From the NCBI GenBank assembly GCA_024741835.1, contig JAENRP010000212.1, forward strand, positions 1 to 64,000: a stretch of DNA of 64,000 nucleotides. Reading direction: 5' to 3'. Position numbers and translations under genes: made by a program. Origin of the DNA: Diplocarpon mali (Eukaryota; Ascomycota; Leotiomycetes; Helotiales; Drepanopezizaceae). Below, piece after piece: positions 1 through 12,092 of this stretch. How positions within the stretch are numbered: the stretch's first letter is position 1; each line of letters opens with the position of its first letter. The notes below the pieces were generated by a model. The model saw only the letters and a program-made list of their open reading frames with translations. It was not told the DNA's origin and did no database searches.

Positions 1-1252
1 CCCCCCTCTTTCTCTCGTAACTCAACACCCACAACCGCCCGAACTTATGTTGCGCTTCGCCCTCGCGTGCGAAACCCTCCAAGCACGCTGCGGTGCAGTG
101 CGGTGTGGATGTTGGTAACCGGTCAGCGGAGGTGCGAATCGCACGGGCCACGCTCTGATGGTCCGCTCAGCGTTGTGACTTGGCAAGGAGGTTTTGGCCG
201 AGATGAAGAGTCTAGGTGAGGGGAGTTGGGCCCTGATGCTGGCGCCGCAGGCCTTCGGAAGGGTGATGTCGAGCAAAACCGGTGGGGAGTGCGCGATGTG
301 ACGTGGAGGTTGTGCTGCTGGAGCTGCCAGGCTCGGGATCGATCCCATTGACACGGCTGTCAGCTAGCCGAGGGCGGCGTGCTGACTCTCGCTCTGGAAT
401 GGCGTTTCCTCTTCTTCTTCTCTTCTTCGAGCCGGAGGGTTGCGGGCGGCGAGCACCGGGTTGGTCGGTAGGCGGGAATATCCATCTAGGAATAAGGGCC
501 CCTGGAAGATTTACAGAATGTGCCTCCAGGAGCTGTTGACGTCGGGACTCCTACGATCGGGAAGCGAGCCGGGAGATGTCCACATGGAAATGCTCGACAT
601 CGCGCGGTAGCCTGCCAGGAAACGGTCGGAAGAATACCCGTCGCGAATCTGCTACGCTGAAGCGCGATCTCATCATTCTAGAGTGCTACTCTGAAAAAAA
701 AGCCATCTGCTCTGTCATGCTTACGCCGTGAAAGCCATGCACGTGCGAGATTTCTTGCTCTAGGATGCTGTGATGTATCCCGTACGCCCACCGGACATCG
801 CGCCGCGTCTGGCGGCTAACATCTCCAACATCTCCCACATCATCCCCCCTGGGAGTCCAACGGCGTCCCGGCCGATTGAAGAACTCCATCATCAGCCCCG
901 CGTGTCGCCCGCGAAACCGATGCCAGGTGCGACGCAGGTAGGTCTCTCTCGTAGCCAGGAACAGCTGAAACTCTAGCTTCCTCCGCTCGCTTTTGGCAGC
1001 TCTACGTTTCATCGTCGTCGCGATCCCAACACTGTCTTCTTTTTCTCTCCCTCACCCCCTCGCCCCCCCGCGCAACTGAACGCGATCCGGGGAACGCGAG
1101 TCTTCGTTTGCCAGTATACATATCTGCGAGCCTCGAAACCCGGCCGCTCCACTCCTCATCTGCAGAATAAGCCGTACCGCGAGCGAGGTCCAGCCTCTCC
1201 TGCTCATACCCATGTCGTGTAGCTCTGCCACCACATCTGATCTGGCCGGGCC
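1..1252. other. Intergenic, no gene recognised
   Basis: GC-rich sequence with pyrimidine-rich patches. Short open frames exist on both strands but none shows domain-like sequence. The last few hundred bases are the likely 5' region of the gene starting at 1253. Confidence 0.5.
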
Positions 1253-1993
1253 ATGGGACTGACGCAAGCAGTCCTCACCACCACCACCGAGGTCCGCACC
1301 AGGACGACGCTCCCGCCACGTATCGAGAGGCCCGATGTCCTCTCCCTACTACACGATGATCGCGCGATGCTGGAGCTCAACCCCTCGAAGCTCACCTACC
1401 GGCTCCTCCCTCCCACCACGTCGACAGCCTTCTACGCCTCGGTCCCCGACGCGCACAAGCCGCCCCTCAGCAGCCCCGGGCCCATCGCCTCGCTCCCCGT
1501 CTACCACGTCACCGAGCACGCCTCGGCCGCCGACGCGCACGAGAGCGAGGCCCAGAGCGGGCACTGGAAGGGCGCCTGGGTCAAGCGCTTCGTGCCGGAC
1601 GAGCTGACGTACCAGACCAGCGTGCAGCACACCCCGGATGGCATGATCAGCATCACGCACGCCCCGATGGGGGTCCAGAGCGTGACGACGTGGGTCGTCC
1701 GGGAGGGCCCCGACGGCTGCTGCGTGCTGGACCAGACGGGCAAGGTGTGGAGCAACCGCGCGCTGATGGGGTTCATCCGGGGGAGCTTGCAGCCGAGTTA
1801 TGAGCGGCTGGCTGCCGACTTTGTCATTGCGCTGGAGAAGCTCGTCACGGCGGGGAAGGCTGGGGGCGTTGCAGGGCTGCAGGTGGGCGAGGAGACAGCG
1901 GCACCTGCTGGAGGAGAGACGACTGCTGGAGAGACGGCTGCTGCAGAGAGGAGAGCTGGCGAGGGTACGGCGGTGGCCGAGATGGTGTCGTGA
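1253..1993 (+). CDS. DUF7053-like (START-like fold) protein
   Basis: This single-exon frame encodes 246 residues. It starts at an ATG preceded by GGCC and ends in a TGA at 1991-1993. Residues 1-180 look like a compact globular domain: an opening with several Thr/Arg pairs, a central K-RFVPDELTYQ stretch, and then VQSVTTWVVRE. This pattern resembles the fungal DUF7053 family, whose members are small intracellular proteins thought to have a START/polyketide-cyclase-like fold; their ligand is unknown. The last 50 residues are a low-complexity Ala/Gly/Glu/Thr tail. The gene is convergent with the DUF2235 gene at 2568-4720. No introns are needed. The family call is from memory of the pattern and no function is claimed. 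Confidence 0.6.
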   Translation: MGLTQAVLTTTTEVRTRTTLPPRIERPDVLSLLHDDRAMLELNPSKLTYRLLPPTTSTAFYASVPDAHKPPLSSPGPIASLPVYHVTEHASAADAHESEAQSGHWKGAWVKRFVPDELTYQTSVQHTPDGMISITHAPMGVQSVTTWVVREGPDGCCVLDQTGKVWSNRALMGFIRGSLQPSYERLAADFVIALEKLVTAGKAGGVAGLQVGEETAAPAGGETTAGETAAAERRAGEGTAVAEMVS

Positions 1994-2567
1994 GGACGGT
2001 GCAGGCCTCGACATGATTTCGTGACGCCGTGGTTCTCCAAAGAGGCATCGGCTCTGGGCAGGATACAGGCGTTGATGGCGGGCAACGCGAGGTCCCAGGT
2101 ACTGGCAGCGGCACTGGACCATCTACTGTAATATAGCCACGAGCGGTATCGCCTGAACACACTTGACGGGACTCTGCACCGTGTCAACCCCTCCCTCCCA
2201 GGATCTCGGCCTCGGATCGCGGCCGGTCCTCAGGAGCCAGACGCGAGCCGCGGCGTCCATGTCCACCGGTACCCAGCTCCGAGCCGCGAAACCTCGGACC
2301 GCACTTGGTGTTCGGGGCCCCAGAGAAGAGGAGACTGACAGCCTCCACCGGCCCAAGCACTCCCTACGTCTGCCAGAGAAACATATGCAAGGAGCTGAAA
2401 TTTCTAGTCCTCATCATTCCATCACGCTCCCAACAAGCCCATCTCCCGAGACATCTCCCCCATCATAGCTACCGCACCCGACGCAAATCCTCCTTTCCCC
2501 CCGGGCAGATCCCTACCAAATCAGAACAGATCGGAGACAGGACGAGCCCAGACAAACCACGTCGCCA
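1994..2567. other. Convergent 3' intergenic region
   Basis: About 570 bp between two convergent genes. Nothing beyond presumed 3' untranslated sequence is visible. Confidence 0.5.
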
Positions 2568-4720
2568 TCAGAGCGCCGCCAGGCTCCTCCTCAGCAGCCG
2601 GATCTCCGTGCTCCCCAGCGTATCCTCGGGCAAATCACCCAGCCCATCCCCCGCCTTCCAGTAGACCCCGCTCACTCCCAGCGCCGGGTCGTCAGACGCC
2701 GCCTTCACGGCCACCGGCTCCACGAGCGTGTAATTGCTCAGAGCCGGGCTCTGGTAGAAGCGCCCGCCTGGCGTGGCATCCGGGTGCAGCCCGGCGGCCT
2801 GCTTCACGGCGTTGAGGAGGTGGCCGACGGTCGAGCCGGCGGGCTCTCCGGGTCCTCTGCCGCCGCCGTCGATGCGGACGCGCACGCAGCGGTGGATACA
2901 CTCGCCGGTGCCGACCAGCAGAGCACCGGTCTGCTGGCCGCTTCCGGTGCTGACTCGGTGGTATCGGCCGGGGGTCCGGGTGATGGGGAGGAGGGAGTTG
3001 GCGAGGGAGACGGGATCCGTCACCCGGGAGGAGTCGTACAGCTTGCCGAACCCCCAGGGCCGGGGGGGTGCCGGCTCGGAGGCGTAGAACTTGGTGTTCT
3101 GGTCCTGGAGGAAGTCGAGGTAGTCGGGGCTGAAGGACAGGATGCCGCCGTCGTGCTCTTCGAGTTGGGAGATCATCCACGCGAGGGTGATGTTCGAGAT
3201 ACCCGCGTCTGGGTACGAGCCGCCGATGTTGGAGTGCGTGCCCGGGAACCAGCACTGTTTGAGCTTCTGGAGGCCGACTACTTGACCCGAGCCGCGGTCT
3301 GGCTGTTCCCAGAGAGTCGGGGTGAACAGGTTGCGGTGCTCGTCGATGGCCAAGGCGTGGAAGGCGTGCTGGACAGCCCGGGCGACCTTGGTGTTGACGA
3401 ACGAGAATGGTTTGACATTCCTGCTATTCCATGGCATCGGAATCCCGAGAGCACCTTGATCTTGCCGTCAGCAGAGGTCTCGAGCCGAACCCCCTCCCGG
3501 AACACTTACCAACAGTGTCCCAAACCCCCACCGCTCGGATCGGCATCCCCCATCTCGTCAGGCCATTCTACGCACATCAGCACCCCCTCCACGGCCCTGA
3601 GCTCCAGACGCACCTGGATCAACGTATCCCTATACTCCTTGTCCGTCAACGCGATCTTCCTCCCTCTCGCCTGCTCAAACTCCCGTGCCAGGTCGGGGTA
3701 CGTAGCCCGAAACCACAGGCTTTGTTGCCCGTCAACATCCTGCTTCATCCAGTCGCCGAAAATAGCCCACTGGACGGGGATTAGCACGAATAACCATGCC
3801 CCCCCCCCTTCCAGCTTTCAGCTGCCGCGGAGATGGGGACATCTGCAGCTGACCGGGTCAGGATGTACTTACGAAATTCTCCATCCCCAATTTCGTTAAC
3901 AGACCAACATCGCTCACCAGACTCGCGATTGCCCGCGCCGTGTAGGCCCCCCTGGAGAATCCCAACAGGACAACCTGATCCAGGGGTCTGCTCGTATCGT
4001 CCAACTCCTGCTGCGTCTCCGGGTTGAAATTATTGGCGAGGAAAGCGTAGGCCTCGCGGATGTGTTCAGCCATGTCGTTGCCCGTGAGGCCACCGACGAG
4101 CTTGTCTTCGAGGTTGTCGGTACCGAGGCCGCGCTGTCGGGCACATATTCGTCAATGTCTCTTCTTCCCTAGGTTCTACGACGGGGTCTTGCTGACCTGG
4201 TAGAATGCGACTGCGAGAAGGGTCAGCCGTGCACCTTCCAGGCGCGTCGGGACAGAATGGCTGGGGACGGGAAACCGAAGCGGATGTTGACTTCTTCCAC
4301 GACGAGTCGGGAAGACAGGCCGGAGGATACCTACTCTGCGCCACGCCATCCTCATCCCGGTGGTTCAGAGCCCGGATGACACGCGTTACGTTGGTGGGAA
4401 TCTGCACCTGGGGTGGTGCGAAGGGGGAGGTATCGACGCCTTGGTCGCTATTCTGAGGGTCCCGTCAAGTCAACAAACCGCCGAAGTAGCTCGCGTAGAA
4501 GCATGCCACACCCATCCCGAACTCGGACGCGCGGGCGAGAGGACGTACCTGCCACGTACCTATGACCGTCAGTCCTCATTCTCTTCATGCTGATGGGAGT
4601 CCCCAAATCGCCAATACGGAACATCAAGCGAGGACAGGGGAGAGCAAAGACCAACGAACCATCACAGGCAACCACAAACTTTCTGCCCACCGGTCTCCCG
4701 GCCCCGCGCGTCGAACTCAT
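2568..4720 (-). CDS. DUF2235 / Tle1-like alpha/beta hydrolase, 8 exons with two microexons
   Basis: Exons (minus strand, in order): 4720-4660, 4559-4549, 4452-4335, 4210-4197, 4133-3873, 3769-3614, 3567-3510, 3454-2568. Together they give 1566 nt, 521 residues. The protein opens with RKFVVACDGTWQNSD, the hallmark start of DUF2235 (PF09994). The nucleophile elbow GFSRGAYTAR is in exon 5, VGVWDTVGALGIP spans exons 7-8, and FSFVNTKVA, FHALAIDEHR and WFPGTHSNIGGSY lie in exon 8. These are all expected family motifs (Ser-Asp-His hydrolase; bacterial relatives are phospholipase effectors, while fungal members are uncharacterised). Exons 2 (11 nt) and 4 (14 nt) are microexons needed to restore DGTWQ and IAFYQ. 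The intron at 3568-3613 is only 46 nt. No signal peptide is seen, so the protein is probably cytosolic. The exon-7 start is the least certain join. Confidence 0.87.
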
Positions 4721-5590
4721 ACTGAGGAGCCGCACTCTTCTCGCCAGCCGCTGTAGCTCCGGCGGGCGAACGCTGCAGCTCGGAATGCGAGTCGAAGAAG
4801 TCAGAAGTCGAGCGAGTCGAGCACCGATACTGAACCCGCAAGCTGGGGGGTGCGCATGCGGGTCTCGTTGTATGGGGATGAGGATGTGACGGTCGGTGGA
4901 CGGGACGTTGAGATTGAGAGAGAGAGAGGAGCTGGCTGACCGGTGTAAGATGGGCTGGTCCGATCCAAGCTTTCTCCTGTTCCCCGTCCGCACCTGGCTG
5001 CTCGAGGTGTTGCTTTGCTCTCGGACGACGTCTCTGCGCAGCGTGCCCACGGCCAGTCCTCTCCTCGAGTCGTCAGGAATCAACACCACCAAGAGCCGAT
5101 GTCGAGCTCGATGTCGGTGGGCAACGGTCGGGAAGCCGAGGCGGAACGAGACCAAGGCACACCTCGATATACATAGCATGCCGACCACCACAAGCGCCCT
5201 CACGCAATGAGTAAGCCGCCGTCATCCCCGCACCTCGCAGAGTCACGCTCACCGCCTCCCCAAGCGGCCTCTCCGAGTTGCACATGCCAAGCAGGCGCAC
5301 AAGCGGCGCAGAAGGCCGGGAGGTAAACACCAACCTCTCCCTCGCTCTCCTTATCCTCTCAGCTCTGCTCTGCTCTGCTCTGGCCTGCGGCTGCGGCTGC
5401 GGCTGCACCGGCCAGCCACCATCACCAGGCAACACCACGGGGCAGGACCGGCGGGTTCGACGTTGACGCTTGCACGTCTCGGAACGAGGGGCTGAGCATC
5501 GAGCGAGCCCGAGACACGCGGGGGGTGGGGGGAGCGAGAAGAGAAGGAAAATCGGAGAGGGGGAAAGACAAAGGTGGAAAGTGAGGGAAG
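4721..5590. other. Upstream region of the DUF2235 gene
   Basis: GC-rich sequence with short GCTGCG and CTCTG repeats. Overlapping frames on both strands lack recognisable domains. It presumably contains the promoter of the minus-strand hydrolase gene. Confidence 0.4.
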
Positions 5591-6325
5591 GGTATATATA
5601 TGTGTGTGTGTATGTGTGTGTGTATGTATGCATATGTGTATATATATACATACATATACATATATCCAAACATACAAGCATATGAACGTACATATATACA
5701 AACATACATAAATATTACATTATATATATATTATACAAACATACAAACATATATACCGTATATATACCATATACATACAAACATACATACATCATACATA
5801 CATACATACATACACACATACAAACATATATACCGTATATATACCATATACATACAAACATACATACATCATACATACATACATACATACACACATACAA
5901 ACATATATACCGTATATATACCATATACATACAGACATACATACATCATACATACATACATACATATATACATATATCCAAACATACAAACATATATACA
6001 TACAAACATACAAACATACATACATCATACATCATACATCATACATCATACATACATACATACATACATACACATATACATACATATATCATATATTCAT
6101 ACATACATCATACATACATACATACATACATACATACATACATACATACATACATACATACATACATACAAACATACACATATACATACATATATCATAT
6201 ATCCAAACATACAAACATATATACATACATATATACATACATACATACATCATACCAACATATATACCGTATATATACCATATACACACGTACATCATAC
6301 AAACATACATTCAAACAGGTATCAT
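5591..6325. repeat. TACA/CATA-type microsatellite tract
   Basis: About 700 bp made almost entirely of interrupted CATA/TACA tetranucleotides with TATATA patches. A longer sub-unit of about 80 bp (ACCGTATATATACCATATACATACAAACATAC and variants; given here only as a description of the block) recurs near 5755, 5830, 5905 and 6260. The long open frames across it, on both strands, are by-products of the repeat and are not genes. Confidence 0.95.
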
Positions 6326-7555
6326 AGGGAAGCAAGGAGTAAAACCTCTCTATCCCCTAAACCTCTCACCTCTCCCCCCCTGATCCGTATCCACGTCCAT
6401 TTCCATACCCAGACCCATGTCCATCTCTGTCGATATCCCCTCCCTCTAGCCAGCGCGCTTGTCCCACGTCGTCCGGTGCATAGACAGGATCTGTGGGCGG
6501 ATCGCCCTTTCATTCGAGGAGACTCCGGCAGCTGCAGCTGCGGCTGCACGTCGTCCGTGGGTCCCGCAACCTCCTTCCCGCTCACTGTTCTAGCGGCACC
6601 CAAAAGACAGAGACCAAGTTTCATGGGGCAGTCAATCACTCTAGCATTGCTGTCTACCGCCGCTGCAGACCAAGCAGCTACCGCCAGGACGCGGACAATC
6701 CCACGCCAGCCAGCCATTCATCCCATCCCACCCCACCCGGTCAGAACCAGGCATGCAAGTCCTCCCACGCGCCCTATCCCTTCCCAGGCCACCCCGTTTT
6801 CAAATCAGAGCCCCAGAACAGAGGCGAGGTTCCTCCCTCTTTTCGCCTACCCGTTCGGGCTCATCCCGGCCATGTTTGATCCTCGTCCAACAGGCGGGCG
6901 GAGCCTACGGCCGCAGTCGTGCCATGCCCAGTTCCTCGCCACCACACATCATGCAGAGCAGGCAGCAGCAGACCAAGGCATCAGATCCCTCAAGCCAACC
7001 CATGCGAAGAGCACCAGCGCGGACGAACCACGCGACCCTCAGCGATCCAGCAGTAACTAAGAGAGACGATACCCATGTCCATCAGCGGCATCATGCCCGA
7101 GTAGATGGCCGTGTTCCGGGTCAAAGATCGTATAAGTGAGATATGATTGGTACGGTATCGCTGTATATAGCCTCCGCGGCCGCGGAGAGGATAGGGCGAG
7201 CTGATCTGGCAACCCATCTGCTTGCACGCAGGGAAAGGACCAAAAAAAAAAAAAATTAAAAAAAAATTTGGGAGGGCATCCGTGTCATCTCAAGTAAGGG
7301 TCGTGAAAATCATGTTCAAAATCATCAAGTCATCTGTGGTCGAGATCCCCCACTCGGAGGCTGGGTCGTCAGCCACCGAAGAGGATATGCTGCCGGGAAA
7401 GCAACTTTCCGCCCTTACCTACCGTGGAGGGAGTATAGAGGCGGGGGGAGCGCGATGCTCCCGCCATCTGAACAGAGGTACTTTTTCCACAGAAAGATCC
7501 TTGGGGTATATGCTTTTATGAGATCCCGGCTCTCGCTTTGCCCCAACCAGTGGCC
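6326..7555. other. Intergenic, no gene recognised
   Basis: Pro/Ser/Arg-rich spurious frames only. A poly-A patch interrupted by T-runs lies at about 7240-7270. The right end is the 3' flank of the transcription factor gene. Confidence 0.5.
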
Positions 7556-10500
7556 TCACAGAAAAATGGGAGGTGTGCTGGCTTTATCATAATGAGCTAC
7601 CGACTCCTCGGCTCGAGCTCTCATGTGGCTGGCTTGCGTGTCGAGACTACGTGCCATGAGATGGGTGACTATCTCCGTCAGCAGAGGACCGCGAGCCCCA
7701 GAACGTCAACTTACCAGGCCATATGGCGGCCCGGTCTAACATGTAGGCCGTCACCTTCAGTATCTTGCCCCCGTACCCGCAGTTCTCGGCTCCGGCTAGT
7801 CTCTGCGGGACGACTCCCACGCTAGCAAGCTCGTAGTTCATCTTCATCTCGGCGCTGTCGAGGACTCCTTGGATCTTGGTGAGCAGCTTGCAGTCCTCCT
7901 CTTCCAGGAGCATGATGCACGGGACCTGGGTGAAATCCATCTCGTCTCTACCGAGGATGCCCAGGTACCGCCCCACCCGCTCCTGAACCGTGGCGACCCA
8001 CTCGGCAAGGACCTGAGCACAGTCAAACGCACACATGGCCGATTGCAAGGGGAGCTCTCGGGATGTGAAGTCGGCAAACGTCACGCCGAGTTTGTCCGAC
8101 ATGGAGAGAGAGTCCGCGGCGTAGAAGGCGGCCTTGCGCAGGTGGCGTTCGCGCTTCGTTGACGAGCCGGGCTGGGCCATCGTGGGCTGGCCGCTGAGAG
8201 ACGATCCGCCAGGGTAGAGCGCGGGGGGAGACGTCGCCGGGGGAGGAGAGCCGGCAAACACGGAGCTGCTCGCGGACATGTCGGATGGGTCGGTGGATTC
8301 CGAGTTGGAGTCGGGGGAGTGCTGCGCATGCTGGATGATCTCGCTTCCGCGGGAGAGCTCTTCCGCCATGCCATCCCAGTCTCGCTGCCAGAATTTCTCC
8401 TTGGATCGAGACAGGTTGACGAAGAGTCGAACGTAAGCCAGGTCCAAGAGCGGGATGCTGTCCGCGGCGAGTGGGCCAAACCCGTACGGGTTTGGCCGCT
8501 CCAGACTGTGGTGAGGGTGGCTCGCCCACGCAGCTTGCCATGCCTTGAGCGCGGGTTCGATGTGCCGGTGCATCTTCTCCGTATCCTCGTTGGTCCAAAC
8601 CTTGTTGTGATGCCTTTGCCGCGTCTCCCAGATGTAGTTGTGGAGCGCGTTGATGAGGACGAGGCTACCAAACGTACTTGGTCGAAGTTCACTGGTCGGG
8701 AACTCTCCGAGGCCCTGTCCCGGGGCCGTCTGCTGCAGCTTTTCGCTGGTCCCCAGCAGCTCGCTCAGGGCCGCGTGGAATGTGATCTGATTGTGTTCCG
8801 CCATGAGCGCGCCGCCTTTGGCATAGAAGTTCTGCGCACTCTCCGCGGTCCAGAACTCCTCGTCGCAGGGTAGGTTGAGCGTCACTTCCGAGTTCGTCAG
8901 AGCCGGTGTGTGGTTGTAGGCGGAGACCAGGAGGCTCGAGAGGATGAAGACGGCATAGAGCGTCCGCTTGCGCTCCTCCATGCTCTTCCAATCGTACCAG
9001 TCTTGCTGCTCATCTGGGATTCCGGTCTTGATCGCAGCACGATCCCAATCTTCTGGGGCCCCTTCCTCGGCCATGTGAACGTCCTGGTTCGATCCTTCGG
9101 GGGGCGGTGGTTTGAGTAGATCCGCTGCTCGCGCAAGGCTGACCAGAGCAGCACAGTGCGTGCTTGCAATGTCGCCCGCGGTCTTGTCCCCGCAGTTATG
9201 CCCATAGACGACGTTCAGGAGCATGGCCTGAACGAGCCAGGTTGGAGTGTGAACCGGGATGTCGGGGGATCTGGCCCCGGGGTCGAGGCTGGCCCTTCTC
9301 TGGTCTGCCTTCCTCACATCCGACTTTCGCCGCTCCTCTAGATACAACTGGATCATCTTCTTGGCCGCGTCGAAGAGGTCTTTCGACGGCGCCGGTTCCA
9401 TCTCGTAGAGAGCGCCGATCGCCGCCATCGAAAGGATGAGACACCCGCCGCCTCCGACCAAGCCCGGGTTCCCCCGGCCGTCGTGAGAGCACGGAGGCAC
9501 GTCAAAAGAAAGTGTGGGTATGTGTAAGAACGGTAGGTGGGGGTGGAAGTATCGGATATAGGAGCCAACGTAGCGCTGAAGGTCGGGCGTGCCTAGGGGG
9601 GAAAGAACAGTCAACATCTCCCCAGATGATCCGGCAGAGAAGGGGTCAGAGGGGGGACAGGGGGGGGGAGGGGTTCTCATGTGTCGCCAGATGTCCAGGG
9701 TCTGCGGCACTCACTGGGGAGATTGCGGCTTGCATCACTGACACTGGCTCGTCGCCCCGGGAAGTGGGAAGATAGAGGCGAGCTGGCGGTTGCCGAGAAG
9801 GAGTATTTCCGGCCGCCAAAAGGCGGACACGGTGTGAGAGCAGCCACGAGAGCTTGACGAGTCGAGTCGGTGATCGTCGATAAGGGTAGCAGTGAGTGCA
9901 TGCTCCCACTCACCGACACCGGGGTCTCCGGTCCCAGGTTCGAGGGCGGGTGGAAGGCTTGGGTGTTGAGACCCGGCACGACCAACGGGCTAAGCGAGCT
10001 CATGGACGGGGGCGGGGTTGAGAAGTAGGCCTCGCCCGGCTTGTGGGAAAGATTGTGTGGAGACATGGGCCCGCCGCTCATCAAGTCGTGGAATCCTTGG
10101 CTGCCGAGGTCCATGGCAAAGGGGTTTGGATTCATCATCGGCGGCGCCATCATCGACTGGTTCCACATGGACGCCGAAGAGGTGGCCGGGTTGTTGGACC
10201 CGTCCAGCATGACTTCGCTGATGCCGCTCTGGCTCGCGGTGCTGATGGCCGATGGCGACGACTCGTCAATGGCATTCTCGTTCCCGTCATGAAACGACAT
10301 CTGCTGCTGAAAGCCGTTCATCCAATCAAAGTTCTCCTCCAAAGTCTGGCTGGTCGCCATGTCGGGGAAGGCTTGGGGGTAGGGCGAGGCCGAGTCAATG
10401 GCCATGGACTGCGGGGAATCACTGTAGTGCAGAGCATTGGGATTGATGGTCGAGCCGGGGCCGAACAACAGCCCCTCGAAGTCAAAGTCCGGATTGAAGG

Positions 10501-11184
10501 CCGCGACGGCGGGAGCGGTCCGCAGGCCGCCCCCCAAGTCCAGGTTGTGGAAGGTGTGGGTGTCTAGTTTCGGCAATCCGTGATTGACGCCTCGTTGTCC
10601 CATCGCCGAAGACATGCCGCCGAATTGATAGCTGTTCTGCATTGGCAGGCCGGCGAGACTCGGATGTCGACTGTGGGTGGGTGCGATGCCGGTCCGAGCG
10701 GCCGTGACATTCGCCGCCGCCATGAGTTGCATGTGGGCTCCGTCCACATGGCTGATGGTATTTGCCCTCGGCCTCATGGCTGCAGCGCCGTGGCCATTGG
10801 CCAGCGAGCCTTTGCGTACCCTTCCCGGCCCTGCCGTGCTGCTCGCCGCGCTCTCTCGTCGGTTCCGGGGTCGTGCCGAGGGAGTGGTTGTCATGTGGAG
10901 TTTCTGCTGGTGCCGCAGCAACAGGTCCCTCCGCGCAAAGCACCTCGCACATTCGGGGCACTCGAAGGGCTTCTCTTTCGTGTGGGATCGCTCGTGACGT
11001 TTGAGATGTTCCAGACGTGCAAAGGAGCGTTGGCAGGTGCCGCATACATGAGGTCTGGGCTTGTCGGTCTTGGGAGGGGGGAAGTTGTTGGCAGATTTGG
11101 GATGACCACCTACAACGAGCGAATTAGTCGGGGGGAGGAAAAGCTGGGTGCGTAAGACAAGAGAACAGGGCGTCGTCCAGAAGC

Positions 11185-11236
<52 letters not shown>

Positions 11237-11359
11237 TCTCTATGTCTCTCTGTCTCCAGAGTGAGACCTGGAAGAGGCACGGCGCGGGGACATACCAATC
11301 TCTCCATTACTCAGCCCACTATTGGTCCCAGCACCAGCGGATGACGTTGCAGCCGGCAT
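7556..11359 (-). CDS. C2H2 zinc-finger plus fungal_trans transcription factor
   Basis: Exons 11359-11296, 11109-9715, 9592-7715 and 7668-7556 give 3450 nt, 1149 residues. Exon 2 encodes two tandem C2H2 fingers of the ADR1/Klf1 type: [17 protein letters not shown], then a TKEKPFEC linker, then a finger ending [13 protein letters not shown]. They are followed by a basic RPRNRRES stretch and a long Ser/Pro/Met-rich middle. Exon 3 begins [22 protein letters not shown], the start of the fungal-specific regulatory domain (PF04082), which runs several hundred residues (for example [15 protein letters not shown]). This is a nuclear DNA-binding regulator; its targets are unknown. Intron 1 contains a TC microsatellite. 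The last intron (7669-7714, 46 nt, branch CTGAC) is inferred; if retained, the frame reads on to a different short C-terminus ending at 7647. Confidence 0.85.
11184..11255. repeat. (TC)n microsatellite in intron 1 of the transcription factor
   Basis: Nearly pure CT dinucleotides with a few TATC/TGTC interruptions. On the coding strand it is a GA tract inside the first intron. Confidence 0.9.
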
Positions 11360-11992
11360 GACGAGAGGCTTCTGGTGATGGTGAATTGTTGCTTCGCTCA
11401 GCATCGTCTTGGTCGGGAGTCGCTGCAGGAGAGGAGGTTGTGCGAACTCGGTGCGAAGGTTGGGGTTGGCATGCTAGAGGGAACTTGATTCAGGATCTCA
11501 ACACTTTCGTCTCTTTTTTTTTTTTTTTCTTCCCCCCCTTCGTTCCTGGAGTGGAGTGTCTGTGGCAAAGGAAGGGCGAGGGAGAGAGAATGGACGACAG
11601 GCGGAGCCGGCGGGGCTGGGGTGGGAGTGGGAGTGGGAGTTGGTGGGTAGTGGGCGGCAGACTTGCAGGAGGCAGAAGAACCTACTTCACCCCCCGTCGT
11701 TGGCAGCGTCTCTCGCCAGTGGTCGTCGCTTCCGGGGCTGCTGCGATGCTCATGTATGTAGGATGAACGGGTAGGTATGCCATGCAACCACACGCGCCGT
11801 TCAAAAGCTGCGGCGGCGTCTGCAGCTGGCTGACAGCTGCTGGTGTTGCTGATAGCTCTCTCGCTCTCGGTCTGTCTCTGGCGTTGCCCAGCGTCGAGGC
11901 AGAGGAAGAGGCAAAGAGCAGAAGGGTCGCACAACGAAGGATTTGACAACGGCACAGCGGTATTCCGAAGGCACTTTGAGCGCGGGGACTGC

Positions 11993-12092
11993 TGGACTGG
12001 ACTGGACTGGACTGGATTGGATTGGATTGGACTCGGCTGGACTGGAGGGGAGGGGAGGGGAGGAGAGGGGAGGGGAGGGGAGTGGAGGGGGA
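11993..12092. repeat. GGACT pentamer array followed by GGGGA array
   Basis: About nine copies of TGGACT/TGGATT-type pentamers run directly into about nine GGGGA units. The second part has more than four G-runs of length four separated by single A, a classical G-quadruplex pattern on the plus strand. Confidence 0.85.

Noticed and set aside
1349..2122. A 257-codon minus-strand frame
   Set aside because: Antisense shadow of the DUF7053-like gene, Arg/His-rich without motifs.
2784..3899. A 371-codon plus-strand frame
   Set aside because: Antisense shadow of the last exons of the DUF2235 gene.
5600..7060. A 486-codon plus-strand open frame
   Set aside because: Its first half is pure Tyr/Ile/His/Thr from the TACA microsatellite and the rest is Pro/Arg-rich by-product sequence; no domain is visible.
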